The notes under the pieces were generated by a model. That model searched no databases. It was not told where the DNA came from and saw nothing but the letters and a program-made list of their open reading frames with translations. Shown one piece after another: positions 45,520 to 54,099 of a DNA stretch of 64,000 nt (positions are counted from its first letter, which is position 1; every line of letters begins with the position of its first letter). Position numbers and translations under genes: made by a program. The DNA comes from Labilibaculum sp. (GTDB lineage Bacteria; Bacteroidota; Bacteroidia; Bacteroidales; Marinifilaceae), in NCBI GenBank assembly GCA_016342745.1, contig JAEINT010000002.1:310001-374000 (forward strand), in the 5' to 3' direction.

Positions 45520-46770
45520 TTATTCGTATCGTAATGCATCAACAGGTTTAATTCTTATGGCTCTTTGAGCAGGCAACAATCCTGCCAGAACACCAAAAAA
45601 GACTAAAACACCGAGTGCTATAAATGCAACATTAATATCAACATATGGGTTTAATATTTGAGGATTTGGATTTCCTTCTGTCATTTTACCGATCAATTCA
45701 ACGATAAGAACTCCCAGAACTAAACCCCAAAATCCGGCAAAGGTGGTTAAGAAAACCGATTCATTTATAATCTGTCCAACTACCTCGCTTGGGCGAGCAC
45801 CAATTGCTCTTTTAATTCCCAACTCTCGAGTTCTTTCTTTTACAACCACGTGCATAATATTACTTACACCAATGATACCAGTAAGTAAAACTCCAAAACC
45901 AATAATCCAAAATAAGAAGCCAATACTATTAAAAAGGCCGAATATTTTTTGGAATAATTTGGCAATGTTAAAATTCCCAATTGCTTGTTTGTCATCAGGA
46001 TGAATGCTGTGACGTCGAGCTAGAATTGAAAATATACTATTTTGAAGCTCCTCAACCGATTCACCAACTTTGGCCGTTGCAATAAAAGAATAGAATTTAT
46101 CACCTCTGTTATACAAGCGCTGAAGTGTTGTATATGGCATTTGAATAATGTCATCACGATTACCCATGTTTTGACTTAATGGTTTAATCGTTCCTACAAC
46201 TAGTAGATAAATTCCGTTTACTTTAAGGTATTGACCAACTGGATCTTCATCTTCGTCGAACATTAATTCTTGGACACGAGGTCCAATGGTAATTACCTTT
46301 CTGAATTCTTTTAAATCATTTTCATTGATAAAGCGACCAGCTGTAATGTCAACAGGATTTACTTTATTCATTTCAGGTGAGGTTCCTTTTATTCTAAAAT
46401 TCCCTTTTTTTTCTGCTCTAAAAGTATTGTGAGTAGCACCGCCACTCCATCCATTAATTTCTGGAGCTATATTTTTTAATTCAGGAACTGATCTTTTAAT
46501 TGCGGCTAAATCTTCATTTGTAAACTGATAAAATCGATTTCGAGGCAATCCTTTATATGCTTTGGTTGTTCTTTGCACCCAAAATACGGTAGAATTGGTT
46601 GCGAAATTCCCCAAAGAAGATTGTATGTTATTCTGAAAACCTCTACCAATTCCCAGCAGTGTCACGAGAATTAAAATCCCGAACATTACCCCCAAACCGG
46701 TAAGTATGGTTCTTAGTTTATTCTTTTTAAGTGCGGCAGTTATTTCTTGCCATTTATCCAAATCGAGCAT
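45520..46770 (-). CDS. MacB-type ABC transporter permease, subunit 1
   Basis: A 416-residue permease with an N-terminal helix, a large periplasmic MacB_PCD domain (about 45-260), and three C-terminal helices carrying the FtsX motif VKERTRELGIKRAIGA. It lacks a fused ATPase. It is one of two different permeases in the operon and is likely to form a heterodimer with the next. Confidence 0.93.
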   Translation of the reverse strand: MLDLDKWQEITAALKKNKLRTILTGLGVMFGILILVTLLGIGRGFQNNIQSSLGNFATNSTVFWVQRTTKAYKGLPRNRFYQFTNEDLAAIKRSVPELKNIAPEINGWSGGATHNTFRAEKKGNFRIKGTSPEMNKVNPVDITAGRFINENDLKEFRKVITIGPRVQELMFDEDEDPVGQYLKVNGIYLLVVGTIKPLSQNMGNRDDIIQMPYTTLQRLYNRGDKFYSFIATAKVGESVEELQNSIFSILARRHSIHPDDKQAIGNFNIAKLFQKIFGLFNSIGFLFWIIGFGVLLTGIIGVSNIMHVVVKERTRELGIKRAIGARPSEVVGQIINESVFLTTFAGFWGLVLGVLIVELIGKMTEGNPNPQILNPYVDINVAFIALGVLVFFGVLAGLLPAQRAIRIKPVDALRYE

Positions 46771-46798
46771 GATCTGATTGTTTATTTTAGTCTAAATA

Positions 46799-48052
46799 CT
46801 ATTCGTCTCTTAATGCTTCTATCGGTCTAATTCTAGCAGCTTTTCTGGCTGGGAAAAATCCAGCTAATGCTCCTGTTACTACCAATACTATTGTTGCTCC
46901 GATGGCTATTCCTAAATCAACTTGTGGATTTAAGAAATAAATTGCTGCTGGAGGATATATTTTGTAAATAAGATCGTATTGCGTAATCACTTCGAGCAAT
47001 CCAACACCCGCAATTAGTCCAAAATAGCCCGAGGCTGCGGTAATAAAAACGGCTTCCATTAAAATTAAACCTACCACCGAAGCTGGCGAAGCACCAATTG
47101 CTTTTCTTACTCCAATCTCTTTGGTTCTTTCTTTCACAACAATCATCATGATATTGAAAACTCCGATCACGCCAAGAGCAATGGTGAAAATTCCAATAAT
47201 CCAGACAAACATTTCAATAGCTGTAAAAAGGGCAGCAAAAGATTGAGAGTTTTCAATGTTATTTTGTATCCACAAGGCACTTTTGTCTTCTTTGCTAAAT
47301 CCGTGCTCGTCAGCCATTTTGTAGATGACTTGTTGTACTACATTTTTACTTTCTTCTACGGAAATATCATTGAGTGTAAAGGATATTCTTCTTAGGTGAT
47401 CGTTGTTGTTGAAAATCTTTTGAGCAACCGTTATAGGTATATAAATTTCTCTCGAGTTATCATCAAAGCTAGATTGATGAAAAACACCAATTACCTTAAA
47501 TTTAATGTTGTTGATTGTAATAAACTTGTTGACTGCTGTTTCTTTTGGGAAAAGAACTTCTTTAACAACATCTTGAATAGCAACCACTTTTCTATTCTCT
47601 TTAATATCTTTTTGGTTTAAAAATCGACCTTTTAGAATATCAAAGTTTTTAATTTCTTTATAGGTATCGTGAACAGGAGAAACGTTAAAGTTTCCAAAGT
47701 TATTCTTGTACGATATAGTTTCGGCCCCTGGAATGTAAGACATAGCCGAAATAACATCTAGTTTTTCAATCGATTTTTTAAGGTTCAGATAGTCATTATT
47801 AACCATCTGAATTCTCTTTCCTTCAGGTGTTCCTTTGTATGCTTTAGTGGTTCTTCCTCCGTAAATTTGCATACTGTTAGTAGCATCTTGAGCAAAAACT
47901 GAAGTCATTCCATTTCTCAGGCCTCTTCCTGCACCCAAAAGAAAAATCAACATGAAAATTCCTGTTGCAACCGAGAAACCCGTTAGAATGGTTCTGGTTT
48001 TATTTTTTCGAATGGTGCTAAATATTTCGTGCCATTTATCTCTGTCGAACAT
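46799..48052 (-). CDS. MacB-type ABC transporter permease, subunit 2
   Basis: A 417-residue permease, similar in layout to the downstream one, with FtsX motif VKERTKEIGVRKAIGA. It shares start sequence features (DKWHEI) and end (RPIEALRDE) with its neighbour, so they arose by duplication. The pair is separated by 28 bp. Confidence 0.93.
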   Translation of the reverse strand: MFDRDKWHEIFSTIRKNKTRTILTGFSVATGIFMLIFLLGAGRGLRNGMTSVFAQDATNSMQIYGGRTTKAYKGTPEGKRIQMVNNDYLNLKKSIEKLDVISAMSYIPGAETISYKNNFGNFNVSPVHDTYKEIKNFDILKGRFLNQKDIKENRKVVAIQDVVKEVLFPKETAVNKFITINNIKFKVIGVFHQSSFDDNSREIYIPITVAQKIFNNNDHLRRISFTLNDISVEESKNVVQQVIYKMADEHGFSKEDKSALWIQNNIENSQSFAALFTAIEMFVWIIGIFTIALGVIGVFNIMMIVVKERTKEIGVRKAIGASPASVVGLILMEAVFITAASGYFGLIAGVGLLEVITQYDLIYKIYPPAAIYFLNPQVDLGIAIGATIVLVVTGALAGFFPARKAARIRPIEALRDE

Positions 48053-48088
48053 AGCTTAATTGTAGAGCGTTTTTTTGATTAGGTTGCC

Positions 48089-48805
48089 TTATGCTTGGTG
48101 ACTTTGAATTGTCTCGGAACTATTGATTTTTTTATTTTCAATAATCGATTCAATTAAACCATCTTTGAGATTAATGATGCGATCTGTCATGTGAGCAATG
48201 TCGTTTTCGTGCGTTACGATAATAACAGTAATACCACTTGCATTAATTTCTTTAAGGATATCCATAACCTCAACTGAAGTTTTAGAATCTAATGCTCCAG
48301 TTGGCTCATCGGCCAAAATTATCTTTGGATTTGTTATAATCGATCGAGCAATTGCAACTCTTTGTTTTTGACCACCTGAAAGCTCATTAGGCATGTGTTC
48401 TGCCCAATCCTTAAGACCTAACTTATCTAGATAGTCAACCGCCATTTTATTTCTTTTCTTTCTAGATACTTTCTGGTAGTATAATGGAAGTGCAACGTTT
48501 TCCATTGCATTTTTAAAAGAAATCAAATTAAATGATTGAAAAACAAATCCCAAAAGGTCATTTCGAAGCTTGGCAGCTTTCGTTTCACTCATGGCTTTAA
48601 TCTCTTCCTGATTCAAAGTATATACACCTTCATCGTGGTTATCTAGAAGACCAAGAATGTTTAAAAGTGTGGATTTACCAGAACCAGATGATCCCATTAT
48701 GGAAACCAATTCACCTTCTTTTATGTGTAAATCGATCCCTTTTAATACATGCAACTTGTTAGTTCCAGTAATATACGATTTATGAATGTTTTGTAATTTG
48801 ATCAT
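48089..48805 (-). CDS. ABC transporter ATP-binding protein (MacB/LolD-like)
   Basis: A 238-residue ATPase from ATG 48805, which also fits the predicted transcription start near 48860 better than the ATG at 48865. Walker A is GSSGSGKST, the signature LSGGQKQRVAIARS, and Walker B IILADEPTGALD. It drives the two permeases. Exported substrates are unknown; macrolide, peptide or lipoprotein export are options. Confidence 0.95.
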   Translation of the reverse strand: MIKLQNIHKSYITGTNKLHVLKGIDLHIKEGELVSIMGSSGSGKSTLLNILGLLDNHDEGVYTLNQEEIKAMSETKAAKLRNDLLGFVFQSFNLISFKNAMENVALPLYYQKVSRKKRNKMAVDYLDKLGLKDWAEHMPNELSGGQKQRVAIARSIITNPKIILADEPTGALDSKTSVEVMDILKEINASGITVIIVTHENDIAHMTDRIINLKDGLIESIIENKKINSSETIQSHQA

Positions 48806-48866
48806 AATAGCTAGTGGTATTTGAAAATCTGTAAACAATATTACTGTTAAACATTCACATTGCAAA

Positions 48867-48899
48867 CAAATTTAGATAAACGCATTTTTTTATCGACAA
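48867..48899 (-). promoter_or_regulatory. Promoter of the export operon
   Basis: On the minus strand TTG (48899-48897) and TAAATTTG (48874-48867) lie 22 bp apart. It would drive ATPase, two permeases, adaptor and TolC. Confidence 0.6.
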
Positions 48900-49209
48900 A
48901 CCAGTGAATATGACTGATAAGGTCAAATTGTAATCGATAAATAAGTTAAGAAAAAAATCACCTCAAATTCTCATAGTATAATCAATAGATATGCCACAGA
49001 TGTAATTGTGTTGATAATTAGGATTTTAGCATGATTAATGCATTTCAGTGTTAGTTCCATTGTGTCCGTAAATATTACATGCACTGTACGATAATGTACG
49101 CTATATTAATCAAAAATAAGTTAAACTATGCTTGATTTTATTAATATATGTGAATAAATACGAACACATGTGATCAAAGAAAATATTTAATGTATTTTTA
49201 GATTTTTAA
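48900..49209. other. Divergent intergenic region before dgt
   Basis: About 310 bp of AT-rich DNA. No gene is visible. I could not find a clean TAnnTTTG element for dgt. Confidence 0.5.
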
Positions 49210-50565
49210 ATGAAAAAAATGGAGTGGAATAGCTTATTATCGGCAAAACGATTTGGTCAAGAAGACCAGTTTTCTTCTGTACAACAGATAGATATTAGAT
49301 CTCAATTTCAACGCGATTATGATCGATTAATTTTTTCGTCGCCATTTCGTCGTTTACAAAATAAAACACAAGTATTTCCGCTCCCAGGAAGTATTTTTGT
49401 GCACAATAGATTAACACATAGTTTGGAAGTCTCAAGTGTAGGTAGATCTTTAGGAAATGCGCTTGCTGATAAGTTAATACAACTAAAAATATCAGATGAT
49501 CTTTCTAGTATTAAAGAAATTGGAAGTATTGTAGCTGGTGCCTGTTTGGCGCATGATTTAGGAAATCCACCATTTGGTCATTCTGGAGAGAAGGCGTTAT
49601 CTCACTATTTCTCAGATGGGAAAGGCAAAGAATTAAGGGAGAAATTTACCAATGATGAATGGGCAGACCTAACCAATTTTGAGGGAAATGCAAATGCCTT
49701 GCGTTTGTTAACCCATGCATTTAAAGGTAGACGGAAAGGTGGTTTTGCTTTAACGTATTCAAGCATTGCTTCCATTGTTAAATATCCTTGGGAAAGTAAT
49801 AAAATTAAAGTTGTTGGTAAGAAAAAGTATGGTTTTTTTCAAGCTGAAAGAGAAGATTATCTGAAAATTGCAAAGGAATTGGGAATTCCTGAATTATCGG
49901 ATGGAATTTATGCACGTTTTCCTTTGGTTTACTTGGTTGAAGCTGCTGACGATATTTGTTATCAGATAATGGATATTGAAGATGCTCACAAATTAAAGAT
50001 TTTGAGCACAGAGGAAACAAAGGAACTCTTATTGAGTTTTTATCATCCCGAAAAGGATAAAGCTACTTTTGATAAAATTGATGAAACCTGTAAAGAGGTA
50101 ACCGATATAAATGAGCAGATTGCATATATGCGTGCCGGTGTTATTGGTAAGTTGGTGTCGGAATGTGTTGCGGTATTTGTGAACAACTATGAGCTTATCA
50201 TGAGTGGTGAGTTTAAATCTACTTTGATTAAGGAAATTAATGAAGATGCTTTGCAGGCTTATAAAAAGTGCACGAAGGTTGCTATTTCCAGAATTTACCG
50301 CCATCGATCGGTTGTGGAAATTGAGTTGGCGGGTTATAAAATTTTAGGCACTTTACTAGAAGAATTTGTAACGGCGGTTTTAGAACCTGATAATTTCTAC
50401 TCGAAAAATCTCTTGTCTTTAATTCCAGAGCAGTATGATATTGATTCCGATACCGATTATGGGAAAATCATGTCAATTTTGGACTTTATATCTGGCATGA
50501 CCGATATTTTTGCTTTGGATTTATACAGAACTATAAAGGGAATTGAGCTTCCGGGCATTAATTAA
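49210..50565 (+). CDS. dgt: dGTP triphosphohydrolase-like HD protein
   Basis: A 451-residue HD-domain enzyme that hydrolyses dNTPs to deoxynucleosides and triphosphate. The start FQRDYDRLIFSSPFRRLQNKTQVFPL, HNRLTHSLEVSSVGRSLG and the HD motif CLAHDLGNPPFGHSGE match Dgt family type 2 proteins. It acts in the opposite direction to the two deoxynucleoside kinases at 31.8-33.1 kb. Whether it prefers dGTP cannot be told. Confidence 0.92.
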   Translation: MKKMEWNSLLSAKRFGQEDQFSSVQQIDIRSQFQRDYDRLIFSSPFRRLQNKTQVFPLPGSIFVHNRLTHSLEVSSVGRSLGNALADKLIQLKISDDLSSIKEIGSIVAGACLAHDLGNPPFGHSGEKALSHYFSDGKGKELREKFTNDEWADLTNFEGNANALRLLTHAFKGRRKGGFALTYSSIASIVKYPWESNKIKVVGKKKYGFFQAEREDYLKIAKELGIPELSDGIYARFPLVYLVEAADDICYQIMDIEDAHKLKILSTEETKELLLSFYHPEKDKATFDKIDETCKEVTDINEQIAYMRAGVIGKLVSECVAVFVNNYELIMSGEFKSTLIKEINEDALQAYKKCTKVAISRIYRHRSVVEIELAGYKILGTLLEEFVTAVLEPDNFYSKNLLSLIPEQYDIDSDTDYGKIMSILDFISGMTDIFALDLYRTIKGIELPGIN

Positions 50566-50614
50566 GGTGTTTTTTTTTCTGAAATTCCATTGATAAGATT
50601 TAATAATTGATTGT

Positions 50615-51139
50615 ATGAAGTACCTGTTTTCTTTTCTTATTGTTTTCGCATTTTTAATCAGTTCTGCTTCGGCGCAAATTGAATGGTTAACATCAAAATC
50701 GGTTGAGTCGAATATTAGTTTTGATATGCCAGAAAAGCCATTTGTGCAAAGAAAAGAATTGAATGGTATTACTGTAGAAGTATTTAGTTATAAAGATGCA
50801 GTTACTGTTTTTGGTGTTGTTGCTTCTAATTTCTCTGGTGTTGGTTTGGATTTTACGCATTCCGATCCGACAGAATATTATAATGAGATGAAAGAGGGAA
50901 GCTTGGTTAGAGGAAGTACAGTCTTAATTTCAGAAAATTCGGTGGCTTATAAAAGAATGCTAGGAAAAGAAATTGTGTATACTCAGATGGTAGGGAAGCA
51001 CGAATACACCTATTTTAAGCGATTCTTCTTTAGAGGAAAATTTATTTATCAAATTGCAATTGGTGGACCTTCTCGAATGAAACAATTATTAATTGATAAG
51101 AAGGATTTATTTTTTAGTTCAATAGACTTTACAGAGTAA
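50615..51139 (+). CDS. Hypothetical secreted protein
   Basis: A 174-residue protein with a signal peptide (ending ASA-Q) and about 155 mature residues of mixed alpha/beta character (ISFDMPEKPFVQRKELNGI, KRFFFRGKFIYQIAIGGP). I do not recognise the family. It lies 49 bp after dgt and may be cotranscribed. Confidence 0.65.
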   Translation: MKYLFSFLIVFAFLISSASAQIEWLTSKSVESNISFDMPEKPFVQRKELNGITVEVFSYKDAVTVFGVVASNFSGVGLDFTHSDPTEYYNEMKEGSLVRGSTVLISENSVAYKRMLGKEIVYTQMVGKHEYTYFKRFFFRGKFIYQIAIGGPSRMKQLLIDKKDLFFSSIDFTE

Positions 51140-51236
51140 AAAAAGTGATTTGATAAGTTTAGATTACGTAAATGTGAACTGAAAACACGTCTTTAGAAAC
51201 TCATATTACGTAATTATTAAGTCAGGCTAAATCTCC

Positions 51237-51267
51237 TTGAATATTACTAATATTCATGCTAAATTTA
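51237..51267 (+). promoter_or_regulatory. Promoter with an operator-like palindrome upstream of a small ORF
   Basis: TTG (51237-51239) and TAAATTTA (51260-51267, one mismatch to TAnnTTTG) are 20 bp apart. Between and overlapping the TTG is a perfect 19-bp palindrome, TGAATATTACTAATATTCA (51238-51256, 9-bp arms), where a dimeric regulator could bind. The transcript would start near 51274, 25 nt before the small ORF. Confidence 0.45.
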
Positions 51268-51298
51268 TAGAAGTGTAATAACAATAAAATTTAGTAGT

Positions 51299-51448
51299 AT
51301 GAGAATTTTTAGAATGATTAAGGAGATGTTTTCATCAATAGATGAGGATTTTGTAGTTGTTGATTTAACAACAAAAATGATTCAATCTATGAATTCAAAA
51401 GATTGGAATCGCCTGCGCGATAAGAAGAATTATATGGTGATAAGATAG
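51299..51448 (+). CDS. Possible 49-residue small protein
   Basis: A short frame, MRIFRMIKEMFSSIDEDF to KNYMVIR. The first half is amphipathic with an acidic patch; the last 15 residues are basic. No family is recognised. It is bracketed by a promoter with palindrome and by an intrinsic terminator 103 bp downstream, so a transcript of about 300 nt is likely; translation is less certain. It may alternatively be a noncoding RNA. Confidence 0.4.
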   Translation: MRIFRMIKEMFSSIDEDFVVVDLTTKMIQSMNSKDWNRLRDKKNYMVIR

Positions 51449-51548
51449 TATTGGATTGTAAATTAATCCTAATACAGAATAGAACAAATTGCTTAAGTTA
51501 TGATTGCATTTGTTTTATTTAGGAATTGTATGCTCCAGTGATTATTGT

Positions 51549-51576
51549 ATAATCGGTTAATACCGATTTTTTTGTG
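51549..51576 (+). terminator. Terminator downstream of the small ORF
   Basis: AATCGGT/ACCGATT (51551-51568) with a 4-nt loop is followed by a T run. It ends a plus-strand transcript here, which the dgt-distal region otherwise would not need. Confidence 0.7.
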
Positions 51577-51590
51577 CTTTATTGAAAAAG

Positions 51591-52037
51591 CTACTTATTC
51601 TCTTTTACGATTTGAAAATTGTTATTCACAACATCCATTAATTTTTTTGATGTTAGGGGTTTACTAATAAATCCTTTTAAATTATTATTTTCCTCAGACT
51701 TATCAATGTCATCTTGATTTAAACTTGAGGTGAGCATTGCCATTACAATCTTTCCTTTTTGTTCTTCAGGAAGTTTAACGTACTCCTCTAAAAACTCCCA
51801 GCCGTTCATTTTAGGCATGTTAATATCTAGAAATATAATTCCGGGTTGCGGATATTCTTTAGCCTCCTGATACCTACCAGAGCATGTTAAAAACTCTAAT
51901 GCTTCTATACCATCGTAGGTTACCTGCACGAAAGTGTCAATTTTAGCATGTTTTATTATCATTTGATGCAAGTAGTTATTCGACTCTTCATCATCAATAA
52001 GTAGAATGCAATTTAGGCCGTTATATTTTTTCATCAT
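51591..52037 (-). CDS. Single-domain response regulator (Rcp1-like)
   Basis: A 148-residue receiver only. The acidic pair is Asp15/Asp16, the phospho-acceptor Asp71 in IIFLDINMPKMNG, and the conserved Lys in GFISKPLT. It overlaps the kinase gene by 17 bp and is the natural partner. No output domain is attached, so it acts through another protein. Confidence 0.93.
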   Translation of the reverse strand: MMKKYNGLNCILLIDDEESNNYLHQMIIKHAKIDTFVQVTYDGIEALEFLTCSGRYQEAKEYPQPGIIFLDINMPKMNGWEFLEEYVKLPEEQKGKIVMAMLTSSLNQDDIDKSEENNNLKGFISKPLTSKKLMDVVNNNFQIVKENK

Positions 52038-53520
52038 TTTTAATGTTTGAGTTTATGGAAAAGTAAAAGGTACTGCCTTTTCCAACTTCTGATTCTACCC
52101 AGATATTTCCATTGTGAAGTTCTACTATTTTGCGGCAGTGAGCAAGTCCAATACCTGTTCCTTCATATTCGTTACGGCCATGAAGGCGTTGGAATATGGT
52201 AAATATTTTTTCATTGTATTTTGGATCAATTCCAATTCCGTTGTCTTTAACTGAAAAACTGGTTTGGCATTTGTCTTGGCTTGCAGTAATTGATATTTCT
52301 GGAGTTTTTTCTGGGTCCATAAATTTAATGCTATTACTAATCAAATTTTGAAATAACAATCGTAATTCTGTTTCGTAGGCAAAAGTGAATGGCAAATCAC
52401 CAACTGTAATTTTTGCATTTGTTTTCTTAATGATGTAATCAAGGTCGTGGCAAACGGATTGAACTAATGATTTGGAATTTAGCTTTTTCATTTCAGCTTT
52501 GTTTCCCAACCGACTATAATCTAAAAGTCCTTTAATCAACTCTTTCATTCGAGTAGAGGCTTGATTAATGAATTTAAAACTGTCCTTTTCTAAATCATTA
52601 TAATCTCTATCTGGATGATTCTCTATGATTTCGATGAAACTGATGATTGTATTAAGAGGCTCTTGAAGATCGTGTGAAGCGATGTAAGTAAATTGTTCTA
52701 ATTCCTTATTTTTTGCTTCTATCTTTTTTGATTGTAGTTTTGTGGCTTCTTCAATCTTTTTTCGTTCTGAAATATCAATTATCGATGCCAATACTTGGTT
52801 TCCATTTACTGTTTCTAAAGGATTTAATCCAATTTCTACAGGAAATTCACTTCCATCTTTTCGAATTGCAAAAAGATCTCTACCGGCTCCCATTGCCCTT
52901 GTTTGTGGTGCAGCTAAAAAGTGATTCCGTAAGTTTGGGTGATTTGATTTATAGCGAGATGGGAGTAATACTTCCATTTTTTTTCCGACTAATTCCTTTC
53001 TAGTATAACCAAAAAGAACCTCTGTTTGTTTATTAATCAAATTTATAACACCCAAGTTATCAACTAAAATAATGGCATTTGGAGCTGATTCTACTACCAA
53101 TCGAAATTGTTCATTTGCTTTTTTGCGAGTGGTAATATCAATAATTGAAGCCAAAACAAGAGAACCATCAACAGTTACAATTGGATTTAAGCCAATTTCT
53201 ACGGGAAATTCAGACCCATCTTTTCTTAAGGCATAAAGATCTCTATTAGCGCCCATTTGTCGACTAGATGGATTGTTAAAATAAGTTTTTAATAGGTTTG
53301 GATGTTCTTTTTTAAATTTATTTGGGATTAGAATTGATAAATCCTGACCTATCAATTCTTGTTTTTTGTATTGAAACAATTCTTCAGCAAAACTATTCAA
53401 GTAGGCAATTTTACTCATATTATTAATGAGAACTAAAGCATTTGGTGATGCTTCAACCATTAATTGAAATGTAAGTTCGTTTTGTTTGAAGTTAGTCATG
53501 TTTTGTTTTTTTTCCACCAA
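52021..53520 (-). CDS. PAS-PAS histidine kinase
   Basis: A 499-residue soluble kinase: two PAS domains with PAC motifs (about 15-125 and 140-250; similar to each other, with DGSEFPVEIGLNP in both), coiled linker, HisKA with IASHDLQEPLNTI and HATPase with NLISNSIKFM, DNGIGIDPKY, GTGIGLAHCRKIV. The start may be ATG 53520 or 53499. No membrane helix is present, so it senses a cytosolic signal such as redox state or light. Confidence 0.93.
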   Translation of the reverse strand: MVEKKQNMTNFKQNELTFQLMVEASPNALVLINNMSKIAYLNSFAEELFQYKKQELIGQDLSILIPNKFKKEHPNLLKTYFNNPSSRQMGANRDLYALRKDGSEFPVEIGLNPIVTVDGSLVLASIIDITTRKKANEQFRLVVESAPNAIILVDNLGVINLINKQTEVLFGYTRKELVGKKMEVLLPSRYKSNHPNLRNHFLAAPQTRAMGAGRDLFAIRKDGSEFPVEIGLNPLETVNGNQVLASIIDISERKKIEEATKLQSKKIEAKNKELEQFTYIASHDLQEPLNTIISFIEIIENHPDRDYNDLEKDSFKFINQASTRMKELIKGLLDYSRLGNKAEMKKLNSKSLVQSVCHDLDYIIKKTNAKITVGDLPFTFAYETELRLLFQNLISNSIKFMDPEKTPEISITASQDKCQTSFSVKDNGIGIDPKYNEKIFTIFQRLHGRNEYEGTGIGLAHCRKIVELHNGNIWVESEVGKGSTFYFSINSNIKNDEKI

Positions 53521-54099
53521 TTCAGAACCTATTGAATAAATTTATTATGTATTCAATTTAAGAATTTTAATTCTGATTAAGAAATATAAGTGACAGAATA
53601 AAATTTGTTTATGTAGACTGTTATTTTGTTTCACAAAGGATGTATTTTCTTCATCAGGTTTAGTGTGTTTTTATGCTCTATATTCTTAAAAGGATATTTA
53701 TTTGATAAATCAAAAAGAGATAAACAAATCGGATGGTTTTGAGTATCTATATAGATAATTACACATTGGTTTCAGGCGACTTTTTTTTGGATATTTAAAA
53801 AAATGAAGATCAATGCCTAAAACACCAATTGTTTTTACGCTAATTAAAAGTGAAATGGAGACTTGTAAGTGGTTATAAGTTAGCTTAGTGGAGGATATTA
53901 AACCTTCTTTGGAAGATTTTAAACTTTCATCGAAGGTGTAAATGGTAAACTTGTAATCGAGGAAAAGTTGGAGCTAATGCAAAGGTTTGAATTATTGTTT
54001 TAAAAGATCAATAATGAAAAATTTAAGGTTGTTCTTCTATTCTCGCTAACTGATATTGAATGAATTTCAATATTCCTATTCTAATCTAATTACTAAACA
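53521..54099. other. Noncoding region before the xylan locus
   Basis: About 580 bp, AT-rich, with no gene and no clear consensus promoter. An inverted repeat, ATATTGAA-(5)-TTCAATAT (54053-54073), lies 26 bp before the susC start and may be a binding site or leader hairpin. The remainder shows nothing I can assign. Confidence 0.5.
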
